Of a DNA stretch of 64,000 nucleotides, positions 9,054-17,667 are shown in pieces. Every line of letters begins with the position of its first letter. The stretch's first letter is position 1. The stretch spans positions 764,183 to 828,182 of the forward strand of contig NZ_CP032416.1 of the NCBI RefSeq assembly GCF_003600355.1, read 5' to 3'. Position numbers and translations under genes: made by a program. The notes under the pieces are model-generated. The model had not been told where the DNA came from, ran no database searches, and worked only from the letters and a program-made list of their open reading frames with translations. The DNA is from Clostridium fermenticellae (GTDB lineage Bacteria > Bacillota > Clostridia > Clostridiales > Clostridiaceae).

Positions 9054-9794
9054 TTGAATTTTAGTACGAGTTTAGTATATGAAAATGTTGAGGTATTTAA
9101 AAATATTTTTAAACTTTCAATAAGGGGAAAATTTGGCGGCAGGGCGGGACAGTTTTATATGCTCAGAGCATGGGGGGATTATCCAGTCTTATCAAGGCCA
9201 ATAAGTATACACTTTGTAAGTGATAAAAAAATAGTCTTTTTATATCAGAATGTTGGAGAAGGTACTAAAATATTAAGCAGACTTAAAAAGGGAGATCCAA
9301 TACAGATTACAGGACCACTTGGAAATGGATTTGACATTCAAAAGATAAATGGGAAAGCAGCTTTAATTTCTGGTGGAATAGGCATAGCACCTATGCTTCA
9401 GTTAGTCAGGGAGCTTAAGGATTCAGGCAGTATTGATATTTATTCAGGATTTAAGGATGAATTTTATGAGATTAAAGATCTTAAAGATTATGTAGATAAT
9501 ATAAATATATCAACAGAAACAGGAACATATGGACATAAAGGTTATATAACGGAAATATTCAAGCCTGAGTTATATGATGTTGTAATATGTTGTGGACCGG
9601 AAATAATGATGTCAAAGGTAATCAAAATGTGCAGAGAAAAGAGTATTCCGGTGTATGTTTCTATGGAGAAACATATGGCTTGTGGAGTTGGAGCTTGTCT
9701 TGTATGTACCTGCAAGACTAAAGATGGGAATAAAAGAACTTGTAAGGATGGACCTGTTTTCTTTGGAGATGATCTGATACTTAAGGAGGAATAA
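9054..9794 (+). CDS. pyrK: Dihydroorotate dehydrogenase B, electron-transfer subunit
   Basis: PyrK carries FAD and a [2Fe-2S] cluster and passes electrons from PyrD to NAD+ in the class 1B enzyme. The N-terminal half is a ferredoxin-reductase-type FAD barrel ([10 protein letters not shown]). The NAD-binding half has [13 protein letters not shown]. The iron-sulfur ligands are in [14 protein letters not shown] and [10 protein letters not shown]. The TTG at 9054 is chosen because GGAGGG lies 7 bp upstream; the frame itself opens at 9039 inside that site. One base separates its stop from pyrD. Confidence 0.93.
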   Translation: MNFSTSLVYENVEVFKNIFKLSIRGKFGGRAGQFYMLRAWGDYPVLSRPISIHFVSDKKIVFLYQNVGEGTKILSRLKKGDPIQITGPLGNGFDIQKINGKAALISGGIGIAPMLQLVRELKDSGSIDIYSGFKDEFYEIKDLKDYVDNINISTETGTYGHKGYITEIFKPELYDVVICCGPEIMMSKVIKMCREKSIPVYVSMEKHMACGVGACLVCTCKTKDGNKRTCKDGPVFFGDDLILKEE

Positions 9795-9795
9795 T

Positions 9796-10692
9796 ATGCT
9801 TTCGGTTAATATATGCGGTTTGAATTTTAAAAATCCTGTAATTGCGGCATCAGGAACATTTGGTTTTGGAGAAGAGTATGATAATTTTTATGATGTATCA
9901 CGTCTTGGAGGAATATGTTCAAAAGGTCTTACGTTAAACCCAAAGTACGGAAATGATGGTGTGAGAGTTTTTGAAAGTAAAGCTGGTATGCTAAATAGTG
10001 TAGGACTTCAGAATCCGGGTGTGGATCATTTTATAAAATATGAGCTTCCTAATATGAAAAAATACAATACTGTAACTATTGCAAATTTGGGCGGTGGAAG
10101 TATAGAGGAATATATAGCTGGTATTCAAAAATTAAATGATACTGATGTGGATATGATAGAGTTAAACATATCCTGCCCAAATGTCAAGTCGGGCGGAATG
10201 GCGTTTGGAATAAAATCAAGTGTGGCATATGAAGTTGTTAAAGAGGCAAGGAAAGCCTGCAATAAGATAATGATGGTAAAACTTTCACCTAATGCAGAGG
10301 ATATAGTGGATATGGCGTATAAATGCTGTGAGGCTGGAGCGGATGCTATATCACTTGTAAATACATTTAAAGCAATAGCGATAGATATTAATTTAAAAAA
10401 ACCAGTATTTAATAATGTTACAGCAGGATTGTCAGGACCTGCAATAAAGCCTATAGCACTTAGAATGGTATATGAAGTTTGCAGGGCCATTGATATTCCT
10501 GTAGTTGGACTCGGAGGAATAACCTCCTGGAAAGATGCACTTGAATTTATCATGGCAGGTGCATCTGCAGTTCAAATTGGAACTGCAAATTTTATGAATC
10601 CAATGAGTTGTATTGAAATTATAGATGGAATTTCTAATTATATGAAAAGGGAAAATATAAATTCACTCAGTGAAATAAGAGGAATAATATAG
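9796..10692 (+). CDS. pyrD: Dihydroorotate dehydrogenase B, catalytic subunit
   Basis: This FMN enzyme oxidises dihydroorotate to orotate with PyrK. The 298-residue chain shows [32 protein letters not shown] and [19 protein letters not shown], the FMN and substrate loops of class 1B enzymes. It begins one base after pyrK, with GGAGG inside the end of pyrK. The terminal motif of repeat copy 2 overlaps its TAG stop codon, so the repeat supplies the end of this gene. Confidence 0.95.
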   Translation: MLSVNICGLNFKNPVIAASGTFGFGEEYDNFYDVSRLGGICSKGLTLNPKYGNDGVRVFESKAGMLNSVGLQNPGVDHFIKYELPNMKKYNTVTIANLGGGSIEEYIAGIQKLNDTDVDMIELNISCPNVKSGGMAFGIKSSVAYEVVKEARKACNKIMMVKLSPNAEDIVDMAYKCCEAGADAISLVNTFKAIAIDINLKKPVFNNVTAGLSGPAIKPIALRMVYEVCRAIDIPVVGLGGITSWKDALEFIMAGASAVQIGTANFMNPMSCIEIIDGISNYMKRENINSLSEIRGII

Positions 10693-10833
10693 GTTTTATG
10701 GATAAAAGCTTAACTTATGCTCCGGCCGGGATTTCTAAAATATGTCACGTAAAAAATTTCTAGTAAGTCTAAGCTTGTGTTCATAAAAATCCCAGCTAGA
10801 GGCTAAGTTAAGCTTAGAATTACAAATCCTATA
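10688..10833. repeat. Palindromic repeat element, copy 2 (internally deleted)
   Basis: This 146-bp copy retains the outer arms: AAAGCTTAAC, GCCGGGATTTCTAAAAT, AATTTCTAGTAAGTCTAAGC on the left and CTAGAGGCTAAGTTAAGCTTAGAATTACAA, split over the right. The middle of about 110-115 bp is missing. The join is at ATAAAAATCCC, where both arms carry AATC-like sequence, suggesting a microhomology or hairpin-loop deletion. The left terminus TATAGG overlaps the pyrD stop codon. It sits between pyrD and pyrE. Confidence 0.85.
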
Positions 10834-10870
10834 GTTAAATTTAAAATTATATTATATGGAGGATGATTTT

Positions 10871-11452
10871 ATGGAAAATACAGATAAAATGGTTATAGAT
10901 ACTTTAAAGGAGACGGGAGCACTCTTAGAAGGGCATTTCTTACTATCTTCCGGGAGACACAGTGATAAATACTGCCAGTGTGCAAAGCTTCTACAATATC
11001 CTGATAAGGCCGAGAGGGTTTTAAAGGTTGTAGCAGATGAACTTAAAGATTTAGACTTTGATATAATAGTGGGACCAGCTATGGGAGGAGTAGTTGTATC
11101 CTATGAACTTGCAAGGCAGACTGGAAAACCTGGCATATTTGCTGAAAGGCAGGATGGAAAAATGACTATAAGAAGAGGATTTGAAATAAAAAGAGGACAG
11201 AAGGCTATAATATCAGAAGATGTTATTACAACTGGCAAATCATTTTTAGAGGTAGCAGATGTAATCAAGGCTTTGGGCGGAGAAGTAGTGGGAATAACTT
11301 GTATAGTCGACAGAAGAGCACGAGGAGTAGAAGTAGAATATCCACTTTATAGTGCTGTAAAACTCAATATAGAAAGTTATGAAAAGAAAGAATGTCCTAT
11401 GTGTAAAGATGGTACTCCATATATAAAACCGGGCAGCAGAAACATAAAATAA
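10871..11452 (+). CDS. pyrE: Orotate phosphoribosyltransferase
   Basis: PyrE makes OMP from orotate and PRPP. The PRPP-binding motif is [13 protein letters not shown], near residues 115-127, and the N-terminal substrate region is [14 protein letters not shown]. It is 193 residues from the chosen ATG at 10871, which has GGAGG 8 bp upstream; the ATG at 10856 overlaps that site. It is parted from pyrD by repeat copy 2 but is likely still in the operon. A cysteine pair near the C-terminus ([10 protein letters not shown]) is common in clostridial members. Confidence 0.93.
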   Translation: MENTDKMVIDTLKETGALLEGHFLLSSGRHSDKYCQCAKLLQYPDKAERVLKVVADELKDLDFDIIVGPAMGGVVVSYELARQTGKPGIFAERQDGKMTIRRGFEIKRGQKAIISEDVITTGKSFLEVADVIKALGGEVVGITCIVDRRARGVEVEYPLYSAVKLNIESYEKKECPMCKDGTPYIKPGSRNIK

Positions 11453-11454
11453 GT

Positions 11455-11714
11455 CATAGGTTTGTAACTGGAAGTTTAATTTATGATCCAGCCGGGATTT
11501 CCAAAATACGCCACGTAAAAAATTTCTAGTAAGTCTAAGCTTGCGTTCATAAAAATTTAAGCAGATTATATAAACTCGCTGAGCTCAAACAAATATAATC
11601 CACTAAGATTTTTAAGAACCCTTCGCTAAGACTTACTACAAAATTTTTTAATGTGTCTTAATTTTAGAAATCCCGGCCTGCGCATAAGTTAAGCTTCTAC
11701 TTGTAAACCCTATA
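11455..11714. repeat. Palindromic repeat element, copy 3 (left border of the accessory island)
   Basis: This full-length 260-bp copy ends at CATAGGTTTGTAACTGG on the left and TTGTAAACCCTATA on the right, an inverted terminal repeat. It starts 2 bp after the pyrE stop. Its centre and right arm (AACCCTTCGCTAAGA, CCCGGCCTGCGCATAAG) are nearly identical to copy 4 at 17746-17985 and differ more from copies 1 and 5. It fills most of the gap between pyrE and the ABC genes. The remaining 11715-11778 shows no feature I can name. Confidence 0.88.
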
Positions 11715-11778
11715 ATGGTTACTAATTGAAAGATTAAGAGTTAATAATAAAGCATGTAATTTAGTGAAAAGATTAAAT

Positions 11779-12453
11779 TTATTTACTGTATAATAGTTCT
11801 CCATCCTCTATTTTTATAATTCTGTCGCATTGACTTGCTATTTTTAAATCATGTGTAACTATAATAACTGTTTTACCTTCACTATTTAAATCTTTAAAAA
11901 TATTCATTACATCTTGTCCTGTTTTTTGATCTAATGCTCCGGTGGGTTCATCTGCAAGTATTATTTCTGGATTATTTACTATTGCCCGGGCAATTGCAAC
12001 CCTTTGACACTGTCCACCTGAAAGCTCTTTAATTTTCTTATTCATTTTATCTTTCATATTCAATTTTTCGAGCACATTAATTATAATTTTTTTTCTTTCG
12101 TTTTTCTTTACTTTTCCATATTCCAGTGGGATTTCTATATTTTCAAACACCGTATAATCATTTATTAGTGCAAAATGCTGGACAACAAATCCAAAGGTTT
12201 TGTTTCTAATTTTACACAACATGGAAGTTTTTAATTTATGTACTTTTTGGTCTTTTAGAAGATATTCTCCATCTGTTATTGTATCCAATGTACCAAGTAT
12301 ATTTAGCAGAGTGGATTTACCTGAACCCGATGGACCAACTATTGCAATCAATTCTCCTTCAGTTATATTTAAATTTACATTATTTAATGCTCTTACTTTA
12401 TTTTGTTTAGAAGAATATATTTTGTTTACTCTGTTTAATTTTATAATGTCCAT
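11779..12453 (-). CDS. ABC transporter ATPase, MacB/LolD type
   Basis: The 224-residue ATPase has Walker A GPSGSGKSTLLNILG near residues 40-54, signature LSGGQCQRVAIARAI, Walker B IILADEPTGALD and the H-loop VTHDLK. The GALD version of the Walker B/D-loop is typical of LolD/MacB/FtsE-class ATPases working with FtsX-type permeases. It is last in a minus-strand operon after two such permeases (2-bp gap). It probably exports or detaches a peptide or lipopeptide, or senses or resists an antimicrobial peptide. A small secreted protein at the start of the cluster suggests a bacteriocin-type role, but that is inference. Confidence 0.9.
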   Translation of the reverse strand: MDIIKLNRVNKIYSSKQNKVRALNNVNLNITEGELIAIVGPSGSGKSTLLNILGTLDTITDGEYLLKDQKVHKLKTSMLCKIRNKTFGFVVQHFALINDYTVFENIEIPLEYGKVKKNERKKIIINVLEKLNMKDKMNKKIKELSGGQCQRVAIARAIVNNPEIILADEPTGALDQKTGQDVMNIFKDLNSEGKTVIIVTHDLKIASQCDRIIKIEDGELLYSK

Positions 12454-12455
12454 AA

Positions 12456-13697
12456 CTATTCATCTCCCTTTACTAGTTCATTGATATTAAGCTTAAATAT
12501 TTTAATCACAGGAATTACTGCTGCAGCTAAGGATATAATTAATACAATAATAAATAGCAGAATCAGACTGTTTATATTTATAAGCTTTCCATCTCTGTAG
12601 TATATAATTGATCCTGTAATTACATATGATATAAAAAATGTTATAAATATCTCCCAATATGTGATTTTGGCAATATCAGATAATGTCCCTCCGCTCATAA
12701 TGTGTATACCATATTCTTTTTTCCTTTTATCTACAGAGTCAAGTATTGATATTATGAAGGTTATACAAACAAATATGATTACACTTATAGAAGTTATGGA
12801 GATTATTTCATACTGTTCTTCAAGCATATCTCTATCTTGAGTTATATACTTTGAAAGATCTCTCATATTTGCATTCCTAATTGCAGGTACAGCGTTAAGT
12901 GCCTTTTTTATTTTTGAAAGCTCACTATTTATTTCAGATTGTTCCGTAGAGTTATCAAATATAATGTAATTTGTATTGAATAGGGTCGAATCGCATAAAC
13001 TAACTTCATTTTTATAGGAAGCATCTGTAGATATAATATAGTTGTTCAAATTTACATATCTTTCACCGATTTGAGATACATCACCCGGAGAGTATTCATT
13101 TTCCTTAAGTATTCCTACAATTTTACCTATACGTGAATCCATTGGAATTTTATCTCCTACTTTAAAGTACTTGCTGTAGTTTGCTCCAATTATAATAGGG
13201 AATACATTATTGTCACCAATAAAATTAAATTCATCGTCAGTAAACATTCTTCCTTTCTGAACATTTAAAGGATACATTTTTATATATGGTCTATTTATGC
13301 ACATGTCTTTAGTTTGAAAATATGTTTTACCATCAACAACTGCATGAAATTCACCTGAAGCTTGAAATTGCTTATAATTATTAAAAGTCGGAATCATCAT
13401 TCCTGATCCTGAATTTCTTACAAAAGTATATTTTTTGCTTTTTTCCATAGTTTTAAAAATATCCACTATTGTCTTAAAATTACTGCTGTTAGCATTGAAA
13501 TTAAATTCTTCAGCTTCTAATTTATAGGCTTTTTTATCTTTAAAGAACCTTTCGACCTTATTTGTTTCAGAATTAACTCTTTTATACATATTTATGTTTT
13601 CATATATAGAATAAAATCCAAAAGTCAGTTGGGTAATGATCAAAAATGAATAAAAGAATCTGGAGGATATTCCCATGAGGGCGTATTTAATTTTCAT
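12456..13697 (-). CDS. FtsX/MacB-like ABC permease
   Basis: The 413-residue protein has one N-terminal membrane segment, an extracytoplasmic domain of about 230 residues (MacB-PCD-like, with MYPLNVQKGRMFTDDEF and KVGDKIPMDSRIGKIVGILKE), and three C-terminal membrane segments. This is the four-helix type-VII ABC layout. The segment SVDKRKKEYGIHIMSGGT is the cytoplasmic coupling region typical of FtsX domains. It starts 2 bp after the neighbouring permease with GGGAGGG upstream. The two permeases probably form a heterodimer with the ATPase that follows. Confidence 0.82.
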   Translation of the reverse strand: MKIKYALMGISSRFFYSFLIITQLTFGFYSIYENINMYKRVNSETNKVERFFKDKKAYKLEAEEFNFNANSSNFKTIVDIFKTMEKSKKYTFVRNSGSGMMIPTFNNYKQFQASGEFHAVVDGKTYFQTKDMCINRPYIKMYPLNVQKGRMFTDDEFNFIGDNNVFPIIIGANYSKYFKVGDKIPMDSRIGKIVGILKENEYSPGDVSQIGERYVNLNNYIISTDASYKNEVSLCDSTLFNTNYIIFDNSTEQSEINSELSKIKKALNAVPAIRNANMRDLSKYITQDRDMLEEQYEIISITSISVIIFVCITFIISILDSVDKRKKEYGIHIMSGGTLSDIAKITYWEIFITFFISYVITGSIIYYRDGKLININSLILLFIIVLIISLAAAVIPVIKIFKLNINELVKGDE

Positions 13698-13699
13698 AT

Positions 13700-14794
13700 T
13701 TATGCCCTCCCTTTTATAAGATAACTTATCTGAGCCCTATTTATACCCAAGGAGCTTATTCCTATAACTATAATGCCTATAAGTAAAATAAAAATGACAC
13801 TTATAAATATATTAAATGCATTTAAACTCGCATTTTGTATTTGAAGAAATTTACTCATTATAAGAGTTTTTTGTACCGCAATTGATATGATAAATGATAT
13901 AAAAGATATCATTAAATATCTTTTAGTTATATGAAAAATGATGTCCCTGTTTGAAGCCCCATACATCCTTCTTACTCCTAGTTCAAGAGAAATTGTGTAT
14001 ATCCAGTGGAAAGTAGTTCTTATAAGAGTTATAACAATACATAGTATTATAAGTGAAAAATTAAGCATTACAGTACTGGAACCTTGTAGTGCAGTTATTA
14101 ATGGGCTTACAGCATGAGCCTGATTAGATATTTCTATAGAACTGCTATTGTTTCTTGTATTGATTTTATGGATTAAATTTTTAAGATCATTATCGCTTCT
14201 TACCAAGCTGTCTAAGTTAAATCCTCCATATAAATATGTGAGATTTTCATAATTAAGGTCACAGTTTAAATTATATAATATGCAGGAATCATATTGTGTT
14301 TCTTTGTTTTTCTTACCCATTATTCCTACAACTAAAAATTTTTCATTACCCCTGTATATATATTTTTTACCATCTTCTGTGTTTGTATTATTGAGAATAT
14401 CTTTGCCTACAACTGCTATTTTCTTATTTCCTTTAAAATCATTCGTAGTAAAGAATCTCCCTTCAAGTAAATTGTATTTATTTTTATATATTCCATTAAA
14501 ATAAAATCCATATTGAGATACTCCTGGAATAAATGCCTCTCCTCCTTCATGGATAATTATTATATTCTTTTGAGATTCAATTTCCTTCAAAGTTTTTATC
14601 ACATTTTCTAATTTAAAACCATTTTCATTAAAATAAAAGGAGATGCTGTTTATTGTTTTAAAATTATTTGCTTCCAGTGTTATATCGTATACTTTTTCAA
14701 TATAACCTATTATAAGTGATGCAAAAATTAATATAGAAGTTAAACATAGTGTTAAAAATTTTGTTTTTCTAAAATACTTTACTGATATTTTCAT
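13700..14794 (-). CDS. FtsX/MacB-like ABC permease (partner subunit)
   Basis: The 364-residue protein has the same plan as its neighbour: one N-terminal helix, an extracytoplasmic domain containing LLEGRFFTTNDFKGNKKIAV, and three C-terminal helices. The coupling segment SLELGVRRMYGASNRDIIFH is diagnostic of FtsX-type permeases. The ATG at 14794 follows GGAGG. It is separated from the upstream secreted-protein gene by a hairpin at 14836-14873, so it may be expressed by partial readthrough. The two permeases share a layout but are clearly diverged. Confidence 0.8.
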   Translation of the reverse strand: MKISVKYFRKTKFLTLCLTSILIFASLIIGYIEKVYDITLEANNFKTINSISFYFNENGFKLENVIKTLKEIESQKNIIIIHEGGEAFIPGVSQYGFYFNGIYKNKYNLLEGRFFTTNDFKGNKKIAVVGKDILNNTNTEDGKKYIYRGNEKFLVVGIMGKKNKETQYDSCILYNLNCDLNYENLTYLYGGFNLDSLVRSDNDLKNLIHKINTRNNSSSIEISNQAHAVSPLITALQGSSTVMLNFSLIILCIVITLIRTTFHWIYTISLELGVRRMYGASNRDIIFHITKRYLMISFISFIISIAVQKTLIMSKFLQIQNASLNAFNIFISVIFILLIGIIVIGISSLGINRAQISYLIKGRA

Positions 14795-14835
14795 AAAATA
14801 CCTCCAGATTGTTTAATGGCAGTTTGAATATCTAG

Positions 14836-14873
14836 AAAGGATTCACCATAAAATTTTGTGATGAATCCTTTTT
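14836..14873 (-). terminator. Hairpin terminator between the secreted-protein gene and the ABC operon
   Basis: AAAGGATTCA (14836-14845) and TGAATCCTTT (14862-14871) form a 10-bp stem. Read on the minus strand it lies just after the secreted-protein stop and is followed by TTTCT, a modest U tract. It may be a partial terminator giving more of the small-protein message than of the ABC message, as is usual in bacteriocin clusters. Confidence 0.6.
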
Positions 14874-14878
14874 AAATT

Positions 14879-15238
14879 TTAAAGTTTATAATCTACTCTG
14901 TGTAATTCAGAAGCGGGCAAATTTCCAGGAGCACTTAAACTTTTAGTTTGCACATAATTAGAAGCATGAACTTCACTACTTTCTCCTCTAAGTATTATTT
15001 TAGTTCCAACATGATATCCATTGCATCCACAAGCTGATAATGCATATGTTTGCTTTGCACTTGTATTGTGTGTTATTCTAATCTTTACACTATGCTCCGG
15101 CCCCTTATCTCCATTGCACATTGTATCATTGCTATAGTAGGTGTTGATATAATAACTATGACCTGATCCCATTGCGAAAACCGGAGTAGCTGTTATTACA
15201 GATATAATCCCGATAAATAATAATGTTTTAAATTTCAT
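14879..15238 (-). CDS. Small secreted Cys-containing protein (possible bacteriocin or signal precursor)
   Basis: I do not recognise a family with certainty. The 119-residue product has a clear signal peptide (KFKTLLFIGIISVITATPVFA, cleavage near residue 22), leaving about 97 residues. The mature part has Cys in SNDTMCNGD and a close pair in SACGCNGYH, is rich in His/Ser/Tyr, and contains YYSN and EHSVKI, distantly reminiscent of lactococcin-972-type proteins. ATG 15238 is chosen for AAAGGGGA upstream; the frame opens at 15256. Its position beside MacB-type ABC genes and an Agr-type two-component pair suggests an exported effector or signal. Confidence 0.72.
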   Translation of the reverse strand: MKFKTLLFIGIISVITATPVFAMGSGHSYYINTYYSNDTMCNGDKGPEHSVKIRITHNTSAKQTYALSACGCNGYHVGTKIILRGESSEVHASNYVQTKSLSAPGNLPASELHRVDYKL

Positions 15239-15304
15239 TTTTAATCCCCTTTGCAAATAAATTTATTTAATAAACCCTTGGCCAAGAGGTTTAAACGAGT
15301 TTGT

Positions 15305-15361
15305 AGTTAATTTAACTATCAGTCCTAAACCAATATACTATAAGTTTTATTGTATTTTCAA
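15305..15361 (-). promoter_or_regulatory. Probable promoter and palindrome upstream of the secreted-protein gene
   Basis: On the minus strand TTGAAA (15356-15361) and TATATT (15332-15337) are 18 bp apart. A 7-1-7 inverted repeat, TAGTTAA T TTAACTA (15305-15319), lies just downstream of this promoter and may be a regulator site. I could not find clear paired LytTR direct repeats here. Confidence 0.4.
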
Positions 15362-15501
15362 GTTAAAATGCGTAAAGTAGGGATATTATACCTTAAAAAA
15401 GGCTTTCTATGTTTTTATGATTATTTTTATTTGTTTTAGGATACTTTGTAAAATTGATAGATTTTCAAGGTATATTTTTAATAGCAAAAAAAGTCATATA
15501 G

Positions 15502-15530
15502 TGGAAATATAACACTGTATGTGGTACAAT
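15502..15530 (+). promoter_or_regulatory. Probable promoter of the response-regulator/kinase operon
   Basis: TGGAAA (15502-15507) and TACAAT (15525-15530) are spaced by 17 bp, with an extended -10 (TGG before TACAAT). It lies about 70 bp upstream of the response regulator. The rest of the 15239-15598 divergent region is AT-rich and holds only this and the minus-strand promoter. Confidence 0.45.
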
Positions 15531-15598
15531 ATCATAAAAATATAATATAATTAGTATCAATTGTAATTATTATTTTACAGGGCGAGAGAGGTAATGAA

Positions 15599-16339
15599 AT
15601 GATTGACATTATAATTTGTGAAGATAATGATTATCATAGAAATCAAATAGAGAATATTGTAGTAAGTGAAATGCTTAATTTAAATTATAATTTTAAAATT
15701 CAAATGTCTACAAAAAATCCAGATGAAGTTATTAGATATGTTAAAAAATATAGGAGCGATGCACTTTTGTGTTTTTTAGATATTGAATTGGATTTTAAGA
15801 CAAGTGGAATGGAACTTGCAAGAATAATTAGAAAAATTAATCCTATGGGGTATATTGTATTTATAACATCTCATGTGGAACTTACGCTTCTTACTTTTGA
15901 ATACAAGGTACAAGCTATGGACTATATAATAAAGGGAAATCTTGATTACATGAAAAAGAGGATTGCTGAGTGTATTATTGAAGTCTATAATGATTCAAAA
16001 AATGCTCTTGCAATAAAAAAAAATTCTATAAAAATAAATATAGCAAATAAAGTTATTTACTTTAATTTAGATGATATTTTATTTTTCGAAACTAGCACTA
16101 AGGATCACAAGATAAGAATACATACCTGTGATGAACAATTGGAGTTTTATGGTGTATTAAAACAAATTGAGAAAGAGGTAACATCGGATTATTATAAAGT
16201 ACACAGATCATATTTAATAAATACTAAAAAGATTAAAGCTGTAGATAAAAAAAATTTTATAGTGTATATGATAAACGGTGAGAAATGTTATGTATCAGAG
16301 AAACGTTTGAAAGGATTGCTGGATAAATGGGTAATTTAG
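15599..16339 (+). CDS. LytTR-family response regulator (AgrA/ComE type)
   Basis: The 246-residue protein has an N-terminal receiver domain with acidic residues near E8-D9, probable phosphorylation site D61 in CFLDIEL, and TSH and K positions later. The C-terminal LytTR DNA-binding domain runs from about residue 140 (INIANKVIYFNLDDILFFE through YYKVHRSYLINTKKI). Such regulators bind pairs of short direct repeats and activate peptide-signal or bacteriocin genes. Its last codons overlap the kinase gene by 13 bp. Likely targets are its own operon and the divergent secreted-protein/ABC genes. Confidence 0.9.
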   Translation: MIDIIICEDNDYHRNQIENIVVSEMLNLNYNFKIQMSTKNPDEVIRYVKKYRSDALLCFLDIELDFKTSGMELARIIRKINPMGYIVFITSHVELTLLTFEYKVQAMDYIIKGNLDYMKKRIAECIIEVYNDSKNALAIKKNSIKINIANKVIYFNLDDILFFETSTKDHKIRIHTCDEQLEFYGVLKQIEKEVTSDYYKVHRSYLINTKKIKAVDKKNFIVYMINGEKCYVSEKRLKGLLDKWVI

Positions 16340-17658
16340 TATTTGATTTATCGTATACAACTGTTATAATTATTAATTTTATTATAATTATTATAAATAT
16401 AAGCTCTGATGGATTTGATAAAAAGAATTTAATTATATTTAGTATTATAAATTATATCTTGATTTTTTTATTACATATAGCTAAATATGATGTTGTAATA
16501 TTTTTATCATTATTTTTAAATCCTGCTTTGTATTTATATATAATTTCAAAAAAGATATATACATCTATAGTTAAAGCAGTATTTATAAATATTATTTTTA
16601 CTATCAGTAATTCTATTACTGTTTTTTTTAGTGTTAATATTTTTAAAGTAAACTATGATAAAATAATAACCAACTCCGATATATACTTTATAGCAGGGCT
16701 AAGTACAATTTTATTTTCGTATATTATAAGTAAAATTATAGGAATGATTTTCAACAAGCTTTTGATTAAAACGGATAATTTAGATGATTTTATAAAAGGA
16801 AATTCATTAATAATAGCTTATATGATAGTTGATTTTATTATAATAATTTCGGGAATTATTGTATATAATTACATATTTAAAGACATAGATAGAATTACTA
16901 TTTTTTTAAATATAATAGTATTATTATTTGTTCTAGCTAGTTCGGTTATATTATGCTATTTTAACAATAGAAATATTAAAATAAAACTTGAACAAAAGTA
17001 TAAGAATGAGGAATATCAACAACTTAAACAATATATAGATATGCTTGAAAGTGCAGAAAATAGTTTAAGGAGATTTAAACACGACTATTTAAATATATTA
17101 CAGACGCTAGAAAATTATATAAAATCAGAAGATATTGTTGGCTTAAAACAATTTTATAAAAATGAAATATTACCAGAAAGTAATAAGATAATTAATAACA
17201 ATAAATATTTATATCCACTTAAACGTATTAAAATTAGTTCATTAAAAGGATTAATATCCTCAAAAATAATAATCGCTGATTCAAAAAATATTGAAGTTAA
17301 GTTGGAAATCTTAGATAATATATGTGATATTTCAATGGGAGTTATAGATATTTGTAGAATTATTGGAGTATTGATGGATAATGCAATTGAAGGAACAGAG
17401 TTAACTGATAATAAAAAAATACATATTGCTGTAATAAAGAATGAATGTGCTACTATATTTTTTATAAAAAACTCATGTATTAAAGATACCCCTAAGATTT
17501 ATGAAATATATCAAGAAGGTTTTTCTACAAAAGGATATAATCGAGGAATTGGTCTAAAAACAGTTAGAAGTATTATTGATAGCAAATATAGTAATGCATT
17601 GCTAAATACCAAAATTAAAGATTTAATATTTACTCAAGAATTAGTAATTTATGATTAA
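16327..17658 (+). CDS. GHKL-domain sensor histidine kinase (AgrC/ComD-like)
   Basis: The 443-residue protein has about six membrane helices in residues 1-210, a short coiled linker, then the H-box RRFKHDYLNILQTL near residue 250. The GHKL ATPase has N-box DICRIIGVLMDNAIEG and G-box STKGYNRGIGLKTV. This is the HPK10 class that senses peptide signals. It overlaps the response regulator by 13 bp. No AgrB or AgrD gene is in the window, so the ligand is not obvious; the secreted 119-residue protein next door is one candidate. The message ends before a degenerate repeat arm. Confidence 0.9.
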   Translation: MGNLVFDLSYTTVIIINFIIIIINISSDGFDKKNLIIFSIINYILIFLLHIAKYDVVIFLSLFLNPALYLYIISKKIYTSIVKAVFINIIFTISNSITVFFSVNIFKVNYDKIITNSDIYFIAGLSTILFSYIISKIIGMIFNKLLIKTDNLDDFIKGNSLIIAYMIVDFIIIISGIIVYNYIFKDIDRITIFLNIIVLLFVLASSVILCYFNNRNIKIKLEQKYKNEEYQQLKQYIDMLESAENSLRRFKHDYLNILQTLENYIKSEDIVGLKQFYKNEILPESNKIINNNKYLYPLKRIKISSLKGLISSKIIIADSKNIEVKLEILDNICDISMGVIDICRIIGVLMDNAIEGTELTDNKKIHIAVIKNECATIFFIKNSCIKDTPKIYEIYQEGFSTKGYNRGIGLKTVRSIIDSKYSNALLNTKIKDLIFTQELVIYD

Positions 17659-17667
17659 AAACATTTA

